Shown here: piece after piece, positions 1-7,957 of the stretch
Layout of the letters: every line of letters begins with the position of its first letter
Numbering within the stretch: position 1 is the first letter of the stretch
Assembly: GCA_964415045.1 (NCBI GenBank)
Contig: CAYPZL010000004.1
Location: 1 to 64,000, forward strand
Reading direction: 5' to 3'
DNA length: 64,000 nt
Source of the DNA: CAYPZL01 sp964415045
Lineage (GTDB): Bacteria; Planctomycetota; Phycisphaerae; Sedimentisphaerales; Anaerobacaceae
Program-made: the position numbers and the translations under genes
Notes under the pieces: model-generated
Told to the model about the DNA's origin: nothing
What the model saw: the letters and a program-made list of their open reading frames with translations, nothing else
Database searches by the model: none

Positions 1-13
1 TCCTGGTGGCCGC

Positions 14-538
14 ATGAAAACCAATACAAAAATCAGTCAACTTGAGTACTTAGTGGTGAAAGGAAGCTTGTCGGAAACGAACTTCCTATCCTACCAAGTT
101 GCGAGGATACCTTCACTCTTTTGGTTGCGGCCGAGCGAAGCGAGGCCGCGCTGGGATCCCGACTGGCAAACCAACGACCCGGTAATGGAAGCAGAGGGCA
201 CCGTGACATTTTCCGAGGGTGTTCTGGGTCTGATCTATGCCGACAGCGACACCTATAACGGCCCGTCCCCGCACCCACTGGTCGCGAGTGACAACACGGT
301 CGGTCTTGGCAGCGCAGTCTACGAATCCGACCTTTATCACCGCAAGGTCGAGAATCCTTCGACTGTGTACGAGGATCAGATCACCGATACGGTTTATCTG
401 CATTGGTACACAAACGTGAGCATGGACGAGGCCCGTATCATTACGGCCGGTACGCCCATCCCGGCTCCCGGCGCCGTCCTTCTCGGCAGCCTCGGCGCCG
501 GCCTGGTCGGCTGGCTGCGGAGACGCAAGTCGCTGTAG
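14..538 (+). CDS. PEP-CTERM sorting-domain protein (probably 5'-truncated by the window edge)
   Basis: The C-terminus holds a PAPGA-type PEP-CTERM signal: an IPAPGAVLLG segment, a short hydrophobic helix rich in Gly and Leu, then a WLRRRK basic tail. In Planctomycetota such tails route secreted proteins to exosortase-mediated processing at the cell surface (family knowledge). The rest (about 140 residues) matches no domain I recognise. No signal peptide follows the ATG at 14, although PEP-CTERM proteins normally have one, and the frame stays open to the window edge, so the true start is probably upstream and this is the 3' part of the gene. Residues near 38-46 are encoded by a GC-rich palindrome (127-149). 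A strong terminator follows 26 bases after the stop. The sorting tail is certain; the biological role is unknown. Confidence 0.7.
   Translation: MKTNTKISQLEYLVVKGSLSETNFLSYQVARIPSLFWLRPSEARPRWDPDWQTNDPVMEAEGTVTFSEGVLGLIYADSDTYNGPSPHPLVASDNTVGLGSAVYESDLYHRKVENPSTVYEDQITDTVYLHWYTNVSMDEARIITAGTPIPAPGAVLLGSLGAGLVGWLRRRKSL
127..149. repeat. Short palindrome inside the PEP-CTERM coding region
   Basis: GCGGCC at 127-132 pairs with GGCCGC at 144-149 around an 11-base centre (GAGCGAAGCGA). It is read in frame as part of the PEP-CTERM protein (LRPSEARPR). It looks like an inserted palindromic repeat rather than conserved protein sequence. Only one copy was seen in this window. Confidence 0.45.
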
Positions 539-563
539 ACGTAAGAATCAACGCAAACGCAAA

Positions 564-597
564 AAGGCCGCGCGGTTCACGTGCGGCCTTCTTTTTT
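564..597. terminator. Rho-independent terminator between convergent genes
   Basis: A 10-bp stem (AAGGCCGCGC at 564-573 with GTGCGGCCTT at 581-590, one G-T wobble) has a 7-base loop and is followed by C plus six Ts. Five As on the left side give a U-run for the minus strand, so it can serve both the PEP-CTERM gene and the minus-strand operon ending at 674. Confidence 0.85.
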
Positions 598-673
598 GCG
601 ATATCTGACTACGCCGCACCCATTTCGTTCACCACCTCGCAGGGCCGGTCGGGATCCATGAGCTTGCGGCCGG

Positions 674-1684
674 TCAATCCCATTTGTGTCGTTTGACGGC
701 GGTGAGGATTTTCTGGGCGCATTTGAGGGCGGCCAAGCCCTCCTCGGCGCTGACTTCGGGCGTGAAGGACCGGTCGCGGACGGCGCGGAGGAAGGCCTCC
801 TGCTGGAGCCGGACGGGCTCCTTGTCGTCGATCTGGAGCTGCTCGATGTGGAGCAGGTCGGGCCAGTTCACCGTCGTCAGGTCGAACTCCCCGCCCTCGC
901 GCTGCTGGCGGATCCACTCGACGACGTTGACGTTGGGGGCGGTCTTGATAACGATCCCGCTCTTCTTGAGATAGTCGACGCTGAGATAGGCCTGGCGGCT
1001 GAACACGTGGACCTTGCGCTCGGTCTTGAGGGCCAGACGCGAGGCGGTCATGTTCACGATACAGCCGTTTTCAAAAACGATCCGCGCGTTGCAGATGTCC
1101 TCGGCCTCCTCGATCATGCCGATCCCCACGGCGTCGACGCGTTTGACCTTGCTGCCGGCCAGGGACAGAATGATATCGATGTCGTGGATCATGATGTCGA
1201 GGACCACGCCGATGTCGGTGGAGCGAAACGGATAGGGGCTGACGCGGTGTACCTCGATGAACTTCGGCTCGATTTCCAGCCGCTTCATCGCCTGCACCAC
1301 CGGGTTGCAGCGCTCCGAGTGGCCGACGGCCACCACCGCATCGTGGCGTTTGGCCAGCGAGACGATCTTGCGACCTTCGCGAATGCTCGAAGCCAACGGC
1401 TTCTCGACGAGGACGGGGATCCTGCGCCGCAGGAAGGGCCGGGCCAGTTGCAGGTGCGTCACCGTCGGCGTGGCCACGGTGACGGCATCGACCTTGTCCA
1501 GTACGTCTTTGCAATCGGTGAAGGCCAGGCAGTTGTGTTTTTCGGCGAGTTTCTGCGCCCTTCTGGCGTCGACGTCCACGACCGCGACCAGCTCGCTGTC
1601 GGGCAACTGGCCGTAGACCTTGGCATGAATGGAACCCATCTTGCCGGCCCCGATCACCGCTGTGCGAATCTTATCGTTTTTCAT
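674..1684 (-). CDS. Gfo/Idh/MocA family oxidoreductase, candidate UDP-GlcNAc 3-dehydrogenase (GnnA-like)
   Basis: A 336-residue NAD(P)-dependent dehydrogenase. The N-terminal Rossmann motif is AVIGAGKMG (about residues 9-17), the EKPLAS motif of the family lies near residue 95, and a C-terminal alpha/beta dimerisation domain follows. I chose the ATG at 1684 because the nucleotide-binding strand begins seven residues later; the open upstream frame looks non-coding. It is the last gene of the minus-strand lipid A operon, 94 bases after lpxA. In Acidithiobacillus and Leptospira, GnnA of this family oxidises the 3-OH of UDP-GlcNAc so that GnnB can aminate it, giving 2,3-diamino lipid A (established knowledge). 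The position beside lpxA suggests the same job here, but no GnnB aminotransferase is present in the window. Family call is firm; substrate is inference. Confidence 0.85.
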   Translation of the reverse strand: MKNDKIRTAVIGAGKMGSIHAKVYGQLPDSELVAVVDVDARRAQKLAEKHNCLAFTDCKDVLDKVDAVTVATPTVTHLQLARPFLRRRIPVLVEKPLASSIREGRKIVSLAKRHDAVVAVGHSERCNPVVQAMKRLEIEPKFIEVHRVSPYPFRSTDIGVVLDIMIHDIDIILSLAGSKVKRVDAVGIGMIEEAEDICNARIVFENGCIVNMTASRLALKTERKVHVFSRQAYLSVDYLKKSGIVIKTAPNVNVVEWIRQQREGGEFDLTTVNWPDLLHIEQLQIDDKEPVRLQQEAFLRAVRDRSFTPEVSAEEGLAALKCAQKILTAVKRHKWD

Positions 1685-1778
1685 GAAACACTCCCAGTAT
1701 CCCCCCGCCGCTGCAAACGCCCGTCTGTCGCGCTTCGGCGCCCCGGAGGTACCAACCGGCGTCAGCGCGGTCGTCCGA

Positions 1779-2588
1779 TTACTCTCTCCGCTGCGTCTCC
1801 AGGTACCGGCCGAACCGGTGTTCACCGCTTCTGAGAATCGAATCGACGATGGCGCGAACGTTCTCGTCGAGCCCGTCCTCGGCAGCCAGTTCCCGGGCGT
1901 TGGTCAGCAGCACCCCGCCCTGGCGGTAGAGCCGGCGGTAGGCCTCGTGAATGCGCTCCTGCTGCTCTTCGTTGAGGCCGGCGCGGTCGAGGCCGCGTTT
2001 GTTCACGGCCCGCACGGTCGCGGGGTAGTGCCCGCTGACGATGAGAAACGGCGGCACATCCTGGGTCAGACCGGCCAGCCCGCCGGAGAAGCACCAGCGT
2101 CCCAGCGTCACAAACTGATGGGCGGCCGACATGCCGCTGATCCACACGCCCGTTTCCACGTGGCCGTGCCCGCCGATCTGCACGCAGTTGCTCAGGACCA
2201 CGTGGTCCTCGACGATACAGTCGTGCCCGATGTGCGAGTTGATCATGAAGAGGTTGTCGCTGCCGATCCGCGTGGCGGCGTCCTCGTATTTGCTCGGATG
2301 AATCGTGGAGTTTTCCCGGATCGTGTTGCGGTCGCCAATCACCAAGCCGCCCTGCGACGTTTCCGGAGTCAGGCCCAGAACCTGGGGGCAGGCCCCGATC
2401 GTACAGCTGGGATATAACCGGTTTTCCCGGCCGATCCGGACGCGGTCGGCGATGACGACGTGCGCCTCCAGGATCGTGCCGGCGCCGATGGCGACGTCGT
2501 CGCCGACCACGCAATAGGGTCCGATGACGACGTCGTCGTCCAGTTGTACGTTCTTTCCAATCACTGCGGTGGAGTGGATGTTAGCCAT
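1779..2588 (-). CDS. lpxA: Acyl-ACP--UDP-N-acetylglucosamine O-acyltransferase (LpxA)
   Basis: First enzyme of lipid A synthesis: transfers a 3-hydroxyacyl chain from ACP to UDP-GlcNAc in the cytoplasm. The 269-residue length fits the family (about 260). The first 190 residues are left-handed beta-helix hexapeptide repeats (for example IGPYCVVGDDVAIG), the HIGHDC segment near residues 117-122 carries the expected catalytic histidine, and the C-terminal 70 residues form the helical ACP-binding part. The start MANIHSTAV matches LpxA N-termini (IHPTA type). The gene follows lpxC/fabZ by 47 bases and precedes the Gfo/Idh/MocA gene. If that neighbour is GnnA, this LpxA may act on the 3-amino sugar and form an amide; I cannot decide this from the residues visible. 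Confidence 0.95.
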   Translation of the reverse strand: MANIHSTAVIGKNVQLDDDVVIGPYCVVGDDVAIGAGTILEAHVVIADRVRIGRENRLYPSCTIGACPQVLGLTPETSQGGLVIGDRNTIRENSTIHPSKYEDAATRIGSDNLFMINSHIGHDCIVEDHVVLSNCVQIGGHGHVETGVWISGMSAAHQFVTLGRWCFSGGLAGLTQDVPPFLIVSGHYPATVRAVNKRGLDRAGLNEEQQERIHEAYRRLYRQGGVLLTNARELAAEDGLDENVRAIVDSILRSGEHRFGRYLETQRRE

Positions 2589-2635
2589 ATTTGGTGTACC
2601 TGCACCTCGACAAAAAATCACCAATCGTTTCGACG

Positions 2636-3946
2636 TCAGAGTTTCTCATCGTCGACCAGCATGAATTTGATTTCGGCCTCGGCCGCGACGGCGTCGCCGA
2701 CCATGGCGTGACATTTACAGTGGGCGGTCCGCCGGCGCAGCCGCACCGTCTCGGCGATCAGGATCAGTTGATCCCCCGGAACCACGGCCTTGCGCAGCTT
2801 CACGTTGTCCATGCTCAGGAGCACCGCCAGCTTGCCGGTGTGTTCCAGCCGCTGGGCGAAGAGCAGACCCGAGACCTGCGCCATCGCCTCGACGATCAGC
2901 ACGCCCGGCATGATCGGCGTCCCGGGAAAGTGGCCCTGGAAAAAGTGCTCGTTGAACGTGACGTTCTTGACGCCCCGGATCTTGGTATCGCCTTCCACGT
3001 CGACGATCTTGTCCACGAGCAGGAAGGGATAGCGGTGGGGCAGGATCTTCTGAATGCGGCGAATATCGAGGACGGCGTCGGTGCCGAATTTCTCGATCCG
3101 GTCCTGCTGCTGGGCCATTTCATAGAGCTTGCGGACGAGCTGCTGATTGAGGGCGTGCCCGCTCTTGTAGGCGACGATCCGGCCGATGACCGGGCGGCCC
3201 ACGAGCATCAGATCCCCGATCAGGTCCACGATCTTGTGCCGCACGCATTCGTTCGGGAAGCGGTAGCTGTTCTTCATGGGCCCGTCCGAATTGATCACGA
3301 GCAAATCGCGCGGGCTGATGTGTTTGCCGATGCCGCGCGCTTCAAACTGCCGCGCCTCGACCTCGAGCAGGAAGGTGCGGGCCGGGGCCATGTTCTTCTC
3401 GAAGCTGTCCGGCGTGAGCCGGTAGCTGAAGATCTGCCGCCCAATACCGGTATGCCCGCTGTAATCCAGGTCGTACGTGACGTTCAGCTCGCCGTCGGCG
3501 TAGGGCAGCGCGTAGAGCGTGGCGTCGCCGGCGCTGACGGTGATGGGCTTGCGAATCACAAACTCTCGTCTGGCGCTTTGCTGCTCGACGACACCGGCGC
3601 GTTTGAGAACTTTGAAGTATTCGGCGCTGCTGCAATCGGGGGCCGGCAACTCCGGACCTTCGACCTCCACAAGAAGATTGTCGATCTCCAGGGCGCGGAC
3701 GGCGGCCAGACAGTGCTCGACGGTTTCGATGCTGACCTCGCCCTTCTTGATGCTGGTGCGTCGGCTGCGTTCGGCGATGTGGGGCGCCACGGCGGCAATG
3801 CGCACCGCGTCCGCTACGTCGGTCCGCACGAAAACGATGCCGGTATCCTCCGGCGCCGGGCGAAAGACCACCCGGCAATCCTCTCCCCCGAACAGCCCTT
3901 TCCCGGCGACCTTACCCTCGCCCTTTATGGTCTTCTGCAGCTTCAA
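2636..3946 (-). CDS. lpxC/fabZ: Bifunctional UDP-3-O-acyl-GlcNAc deacetylase / 3-hydroxyacyl-ACP dehydratase (LpxC-FabZ fusion)
   Basis: One 436-residue protein. Residues 1 to about 280 are LpxC, the zinc deacetylase that commits the pathway to lipid A. The metal ligands are visible as VEHCL (His78) and RHKIVDLIGD (His about 237, Asp about 241). Residues about 290-430 are FabZ, with PHRYPFLLVD holding the active His (about 301) and GHFPGTPIMPG followed by VEAMAQ holding the active Glu (about 351). FabZ dehydrates 3-hydroxyacyl-ACP, the same pool LpxA and LpxD use, so the fusion couples lipid A and fatty acid synthesis. Such fusions are known in Bacteroidota, Chlorobiota and Planctomycetota. 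The start overlaps the 3' end of lpxD by 35 bases, so the two are translationally coupled. All key residues are present. Confidence 0.97.
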   Translation of the reverse strand: MKLQKTIKGEGKVAGKGLFGGEDCRVVFRPAPEDTGIVFVRTDVADAVRIAAVAPHIAERSRRTSIKKGEVSIETVEHCLAAVRALEIDNLLVEVEGPELPAPDCSSAEYFKVLKRAGVVEQQSARREFVIRKPITVSAGDATLYALPYADGELNVTYDLDYSGHTGIGRQIFSYRLTPDSFEKNMAPARTFLLEVEARQFEARGIGKHISPRDLLVINSDGPMKNSYRFPNECVRHKIVDLIGDLMLVGRPVIGRIVAYKSGHALNQQLVRKLYEMAQQQDRIEKFGTDAVLDIRRIQKILPHRYPFLLVDKIVDVEGDTKIRGVKNVTFNEHFFQGHFPGTPIMPGVLIVEAMAQVSGLLFAQRLEHTGKLAVLLSMDNVKLRKAVVPGDQLILIAETVRLRRRTAHCKCHAMVGDAVAAEAEIKFMLVDDEKL

Positions 3947-4964
3947 GTTTTTCTACCTTGGCAGTCAAGCGCTTCAATTGTTGCGACAACTTGGACAGGC
4001 GAAGGATATGAATGACGGCCTTCGCCGCTTCTCTGACATCCATGGCCGGCGTCCAGGCCAGTTTCTCCCCCGCCCCGACCGTGCTCATCACGCCGGCCTG
4101 GGCGCCCACCATCGTTCCGGCGCCGATCTCGATATTGTCGGCCAGGCCCGCCTGCCCGGCGAGCACAACCCCGTCGCCCAGCCGGCAACTGCCGGCGATG
4201 CCAACCTGGGCGGCGATCAGACAGCACTTGCCGATCACCACGTTGTGCGCCACCTGCACCAGATTGTCGATCTTCGTGCCGGCTCCAATTATGGTATTGC
4301 CAAATTTCGCCCTGTCAACGCAACAGTTGGCGCCGATCTCGACGCCGTTTTCGATCACCACGCCCCCATTGTGAGGAATGAGCCGGTGGGCCCCGTCGAT
4401 GAAGGCATACCCGAATCCCACCGAGCCGATCGTGCTGTTGGCCTGGATGACGACGTTGTCGCCCAGGCGGCAGTGGTGGTAGATCACCACGTTGCCGTCG
4501 AAGCGGCAGCTCGCCCCGACCGTGCAATTGGCGCCGATCCGGCACCCGGCGCCAACGATCGTGTTGGCGCCGATCTCCACGTCGTCGCCAATTACCGCCT
4601 GGGGTCCGATGCTGACGCCGGCGCCCAGGCGGACCCTCTCTCCGAGGCGCGCCGAGGCGTCCACCCCCTCGACGGGGGGTTTCAAGCGCGGGGCGAAGAG
4701 CCGCAGCGCCTCGATGAGGGCCGCGTTGACGTCATCGACCACCAATTGCGGTGCGGCCGCCCGTTCGACCGGCTTGGCGACGATCACGGCGGCCGCGCCG
4801 GACGTTGCGGCCGCCCGTTCGTGCCGGGCATCCGTCACAAAGGTCACATCGCTCGCACCGGCGGCCTCGGCCGGCATGACGGCGACAATCTCCCGATCCG
4901 AATCGGCAGCGCCAACGATCCGCGCGCCGAGACGCTGTGCCAGTTCTGCAACCGTTACGCCCAT
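3912..4964 (-). CDS. lpxD: UDP-3-O-acylglucosamine N-acyltransferase (LpxD)
   Basis: Third acylation step of lipid A synthesis: adds a 3-hydroxyacyl chain to the 2-amino group of UDP-3-O-acyl-glucosamine. Residues 1-100 form the uridine-binding N-terminal domain (VTVAELAQRLGA, then SDVTFVTD). Residues about 105-310 are hexapeptide repeats, with the HNVVIG segment expected to hold the catalytic His. The C-terminus is a short basic coiled coil (LSQQLKRLTAKVEKLEA) ending in a charged tail. The ATG at 4964 has an AGGGG ribosome-binding site seven bases upstream and gives 350 residues; a TTG at 4994 would add ten residues without a good site. It follows the OmpH gene by 62 bases and overlaps lpxC/fabZ. 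Confidence 0.95.
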   Translation of the reverse strand: MGVTVAELAQRLGARIVGAADSDREIVAVMPAEAAGASDVTFVTDARHERAAATSGAAAVIVAKPVERAAAPQLVVDDVNAALIEALRLFAPRLKPPVEGVDASARLGERVRLGAGVSIGPQAVIGDDVEIGANTIVGAGCRIGANCTVGASCRFDGNVVIYHHCRLGDNVVIQANSTIGSVGFGYAFIDGAHRLIPHNGGVVIENGVEIGANCCVDRAKFGNTIIGAGTKIDNLVQVAHNVVIGKCCLIAAQVGIAGSCRLGDGVVLAGQAGLADNIEIGAGTMVGAQAGVMSTVGAGEKLAWTPAMDVREAAKAVIHILRLSKLSQQLKRLTAKVEKLEAAEDHKGRG

Positions 4965-5026
4965 TTGCGCCCCTGCTTTCAAGAACTCACCCAACGAATT
5001 CGCTCACGGCAATCCGCTCGATCCCC

Positions 5027-5626
5027 TTACGGCTTGATCTCGTCACTGGCATCGAGCCGGGCCGTGACTTCCGCGGTCAAGTCGACACAGCCGCCGCCGA
5101 AGAGAACCTTGTGCGAGCTGAACGTCATCATCAGCTCTTCGCTGGAGATGGGAAACTCCGGCTCCGTACGCTCGAGAACGAGTTCCAGCCCCTTTTCCTT
5201 CGCGACCTCTTCGACGATCTTCAGGGTCGCCTGGTAGAGCCGCTCCATCCACGCCTTGTCCTTGATCGTCCGCTGCTGCTTGAGATACTCCTGCCGCGTC
5301 TGGAGCTGCGCCCGTTTCTCCAGGACGGTCTGCAATTGCTTGAGATGGTCTTCGGTCCCCGGCTTGAGCGTCCCGAGCCCGGCTTCCTCGGCCTTGATCT
5401 CCTTGTTGAGATCCTCTAATTGGGCCATAGACCGGCTCTGGTCGGCCAGCACCTGGGACCGGTACCGGGCGTGTTTCTGGGAACCGTTGAAAACGTTGCG
5501 AATGCTCACAACGCCGATCTTCGACGACGAAACGGCCGTTTGGGGCTCGGCGTGGCCGTACTCCCATGCGGTGAACAATGCCGCGACGCAAACGACGCAA
5601 ATAGCGATGGTGGTTCTACCTTTCAT
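5027..5626 (-). CDS. ompH: OmpH/Skp family periplasmic chaperone
   Basis: A 199-residue exported protein. The N-terminus (MKGRTTIAICVVCVAALFTA) is a signal peptide with Ala-rich end near HAEP. The mature part begins with a beta-strand typical of the family (KIGVVSIRNVF) and continues with a long charged helical region (about residues 55-145) of the coiled-coil tentacle type. Skp/OmpH trimers hold unfolded outer membrane proteins in the periplasm and pass them to the BAM machine. This fits its place directly after bamA (51 bases) and before lpxD, the classic bamA-skp-lpxD order. The ATG at 5626 has an AAAGGGG site seven bases upstream; an in-frame GTG two codons earlier is less likely. Confidence 0.92.
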   Translation of the reverse strand: MKGRTTIAICVVCVAALFTAWEYGHAEPQTAVSSSKIGVVSIRNVFNGSQKHARYRSQVLADQSRSMAQLEDLNKEIKAEEAGLGTLKPGTEDHLKQLQTVLEKRAQLQTRQEYLKQQRTIKDKAWMERLYQATLKIVEEVAKEKGLELVLERTEPEFPISSEELMMTFSSHKVLFGGGCVDLTAEVTARLDASDEIKP

Positions 5627-5677
5627 AAACACCCCTTTCTCTTGCTCTGTGTGTTTTCATGCGTTGCCGCCCCCGCC

Positions 5678-7951
5678 TCAGAACATCCCGGGATAGGAGA
5701 AGCTGAACACTTGCGTTTCATCCTGATCGTCCTTGAGCAGCGGAGTGGAAACCTCGAATCGAATGGGGACGGGCCCTAAGAGCTGGGGAACCATGATCTG
5801 AATGCCGGTTCCGATGGACAGGCGGTAGCTGCCCGTGTCGATGGTCCCGCTGTCGATAAAGAACAGTCCCGCGAAATTGTCCCCCACCAGGGGAACGGTC
5901 AGTTCGGCGCCGGCCAGGAAGATCCAATCGCTGCCGATCGGATCTTTCCGCTGCGGCAGGGCGACCCCCGTTTGATAGCCCTGGGTGCTGACGCCGCGGT
6001 ACTCGAAGCCGCGAATGCCGTAGTGGCCCGTGCCGCCGGCGTAGAACTTCTCGAAGGGCGGCGCGTCGCCCAGAATCGTGGCCCCCAGGACCCGGGTCAT
6101 CAACACGGTCCGGCGTTCCAGGATGTCCTCGTGGAGGGTGAAGTATCGCACGTAGCCGCCCTCCAGCACCCCAAACGTGTGGTCGCCGGTGACCTGCTCG
6201 TAGAAACCGCTGAGACGGTCTCCCTGCGTGGGATTGTAGCGGTCGTTGCGCATGTCCACTCCGGTGCCCAGGCGCACGCCGAAGAGCTGGTTGTCGCCCT
6301 TGACGTCGATGATTTCCTGCGGCGCATCCGGATCGAGGTCCTGCACGTCCACATTCTCGGTGCGAAAGCCGAGACTGCGGCGCCAGCGGTTTTCCAGTCG
6401 CTGCTCGAACCCGACCGACGCCTTGAGCCGGTCCTCGTCGTAGCTCTCCCGGTACCGCTCCCAGCTCGAGCCCATCACGTCCAGGCTCGTGGGCCGGTCG
6501 CGCCAGTACGGATCGACGAAATTGACGTAATACGTGCTGTATTCGGTTCCCGGCTGCAACGTCAGGCTCAGGCGCTGCCCCGCTCCGCGAAACGCCCTCA
6601 TCGAGAGCAGATCCCAGACGTCTTCGGGCGGGTCGGTGATATCGAAATTTTGCTGTTTGAAGACGAGCCGGCCCACGACCCCGCTGTCGCTGCTGACGCC
6701 GACGCCGGGCATGATCAACCCGGTCATGCCTTCTTCCACGTCCACTCGGGCGTCCTTGCGGTCCTCCGGTCCTCCCGGCGAATCCACCGGCCGAATCAGC
6801 ACCTGCTGAGCCCCCACGCTGCGCTGCACGTACTTCTCCAGCAAGCCGTTGCCTTCCCGGGGCGCCATGCGCGCGTTGTACCATTCGCCGGGCGTGAAAC
6901 CGTACTCGTCCAGCACGTGCCGGACGGCCTTGTCCTGCGTCACCTCGTTGCCCGTGACCTCGATCCGCCCGATGCGATACCGTTTGCCCTCCGTGACGGT
7001 GAACTCCACCGTCACCAGGTTCTCGCCCGCCTTCGGGGTGAACCGCGGGCTTTGCCGGACCGCCGCGTCGACGAAACCTCGCCCCTGGTAGAGGCGCGCC
7101 AGGTTCCGCGCATCGCGCCGCGCCGTCGGCCGGCGATACACCCGCCCCTCGCCCGATTCCATCCGCGCCTGCAATTCCGCATCGGTGAAATACGTGTTGC
7201 CCGTGATGACGATATCACCCACCCGGTAGACCGGCCCCTCGTCGATCACGAAGACCAGGCGAACCCGGCCCTCATCGGCCATCATCTCCGTCTCCGCCTC
7301 GATGCTGTAGTCAAGGTAACCCTGATCGTAGTAAAACTCCCGCAAACGATCCAGGTCCTCCTCGACTGCGTCCTCGGTATAGTAGTAGGGCCAGAGCCAC
7401 CATTTCTTTTCGGCGGTCTTGATGACGGCTTTCAGCGTGCCCGTACCGATGGCCTCGTTGCCGACAAACTCGATGGAGTCGATCTGTACCCGCGGCCCCT
7501 CCTCGATGTAGTAGAGCAGGTGACCGTCGTCCAGGAGAGCCCGGTCCAGCGCGACCTCCACGAAGGCGTAGCCGATCTTGCGGTACACCTCGGTGATGGT
7601 CAGCCGGCCTCCCTCGGCCAGGAAGGGATCCAGATCCTCGCCCAGGGCAAAGCCCAGCCGCTCGCGCAGCACGTGATCCTTGAACTTGCGATTGCCCTCA
7701 AACTCGATCGACTTGATGATCTCGCCTTGCCCGCCCGACGGAGCCGCGCTTTCGAGCGCCGCGGATGCCGACGCCGGTTCATTGGCATCGGGCGCCGCGG
7801 CCACGTCATTCGCGTCGGGCGCAGCAACGGCCTCCGCCGCACCGGCGGACGGAGCCGCCACGCCCAGCCAGGCGACCGTGACAAAAAACAAAATGACAGC
7901 ATCCTGCATCTGTTGTCTCTTGAACGGCGAATTCGATCGGCACGCATCCAT
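5678..7951 (-). CDS. bamA: Outer membrane protein assembly factor BamA (Omp85 family)
   Basis: Inserts beta-barrel proteins into the outer membrane. After the signal peptide and an Ala/Asp/Pro-rich linker, at least four POTRA repeats can be traced (about residues 60-430), with repeating units such as SIEFEGN, SIEFVGN, DIVITGN and RIEVTGN. The C-terminal 320 residues form the 16-strand Omp85 barrel, ending in a Phe as outer membrane proteins usually do (FSYPGMF). Length (757) is close to the family norm of about 800. Start is uncertain: ATG 7951 gives a basic n-region (Arg, Lys, Arg) before the hydrophobic stretch; ATG 7909 would give 743 residues but no positive charge. The gene starts within ten bases of the dnaB stop. 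Confidence 0.95.
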   Translation of the reverse strand: MDACRSNSPFKRQQMQDAVILFFVTVAWLGVAAPSAGAAEAVAAPDANDVAAAPDANEPASASAALESAAPSGGQGEIIKSIEFEGNRKFKDHVLRERLGFALGEDLDPFLAEGGRLTITEVYRKIGYAFVEVALDRALLDDGHLLYYIEEGPRVQIDSIEFVGNEAIGTGTLKAVIKTAEKKWWLWPYYYTEDAVEEDLDRLREFYYDQGYLDYSIEAETEMMADEGRVRLVFVIDEGPVYRVGDIVITGNTYFTDAELQARMESGEGRVYRRPTARRDARNLARLYQGRGFVDAAVRQSPRFTPKAGENLVTVEFTVTEGKRYRIGRIEVTGNEVTQDKAVRHVLDEYGFTPGEWYNARMAPREGNGLLEKYVQRSVGAQQVLIRPVDSPGGPEDRKDARVDVEEGMTGLIMPGVGVSSDSGVVGRLVFKQQNFDITDPPEDVWDLLSMRAFRGAGQRLSLTLQPGTEYSTYYVNFVDPYWRDRPTSLDVMGSSWERYRESYDEDRLKASVGFEQRLENRWRRSLGFRTENVDVQDLDPDAPQEIIDVKGDNQLFGVRLGTGVDMRNDRYNPTQGDRLSGFYEQVTGDHTFGVLEGGYVRYFTLHEDILERRTVLMTRVLGATILGDAPPFEKFYAGGTGHYGIRGFEYRGVSTQGYQTGVALPQRKDPIGSDWIFLAGAELTVPLVGDNFAGLFFIDSGTIDTGSYRLSIGTGIQIMVPQLLGPVPIRFEVSTPLLKDDQDETQVFSFSYPGMF

Positions 7952-7957
7952 GGCCGC

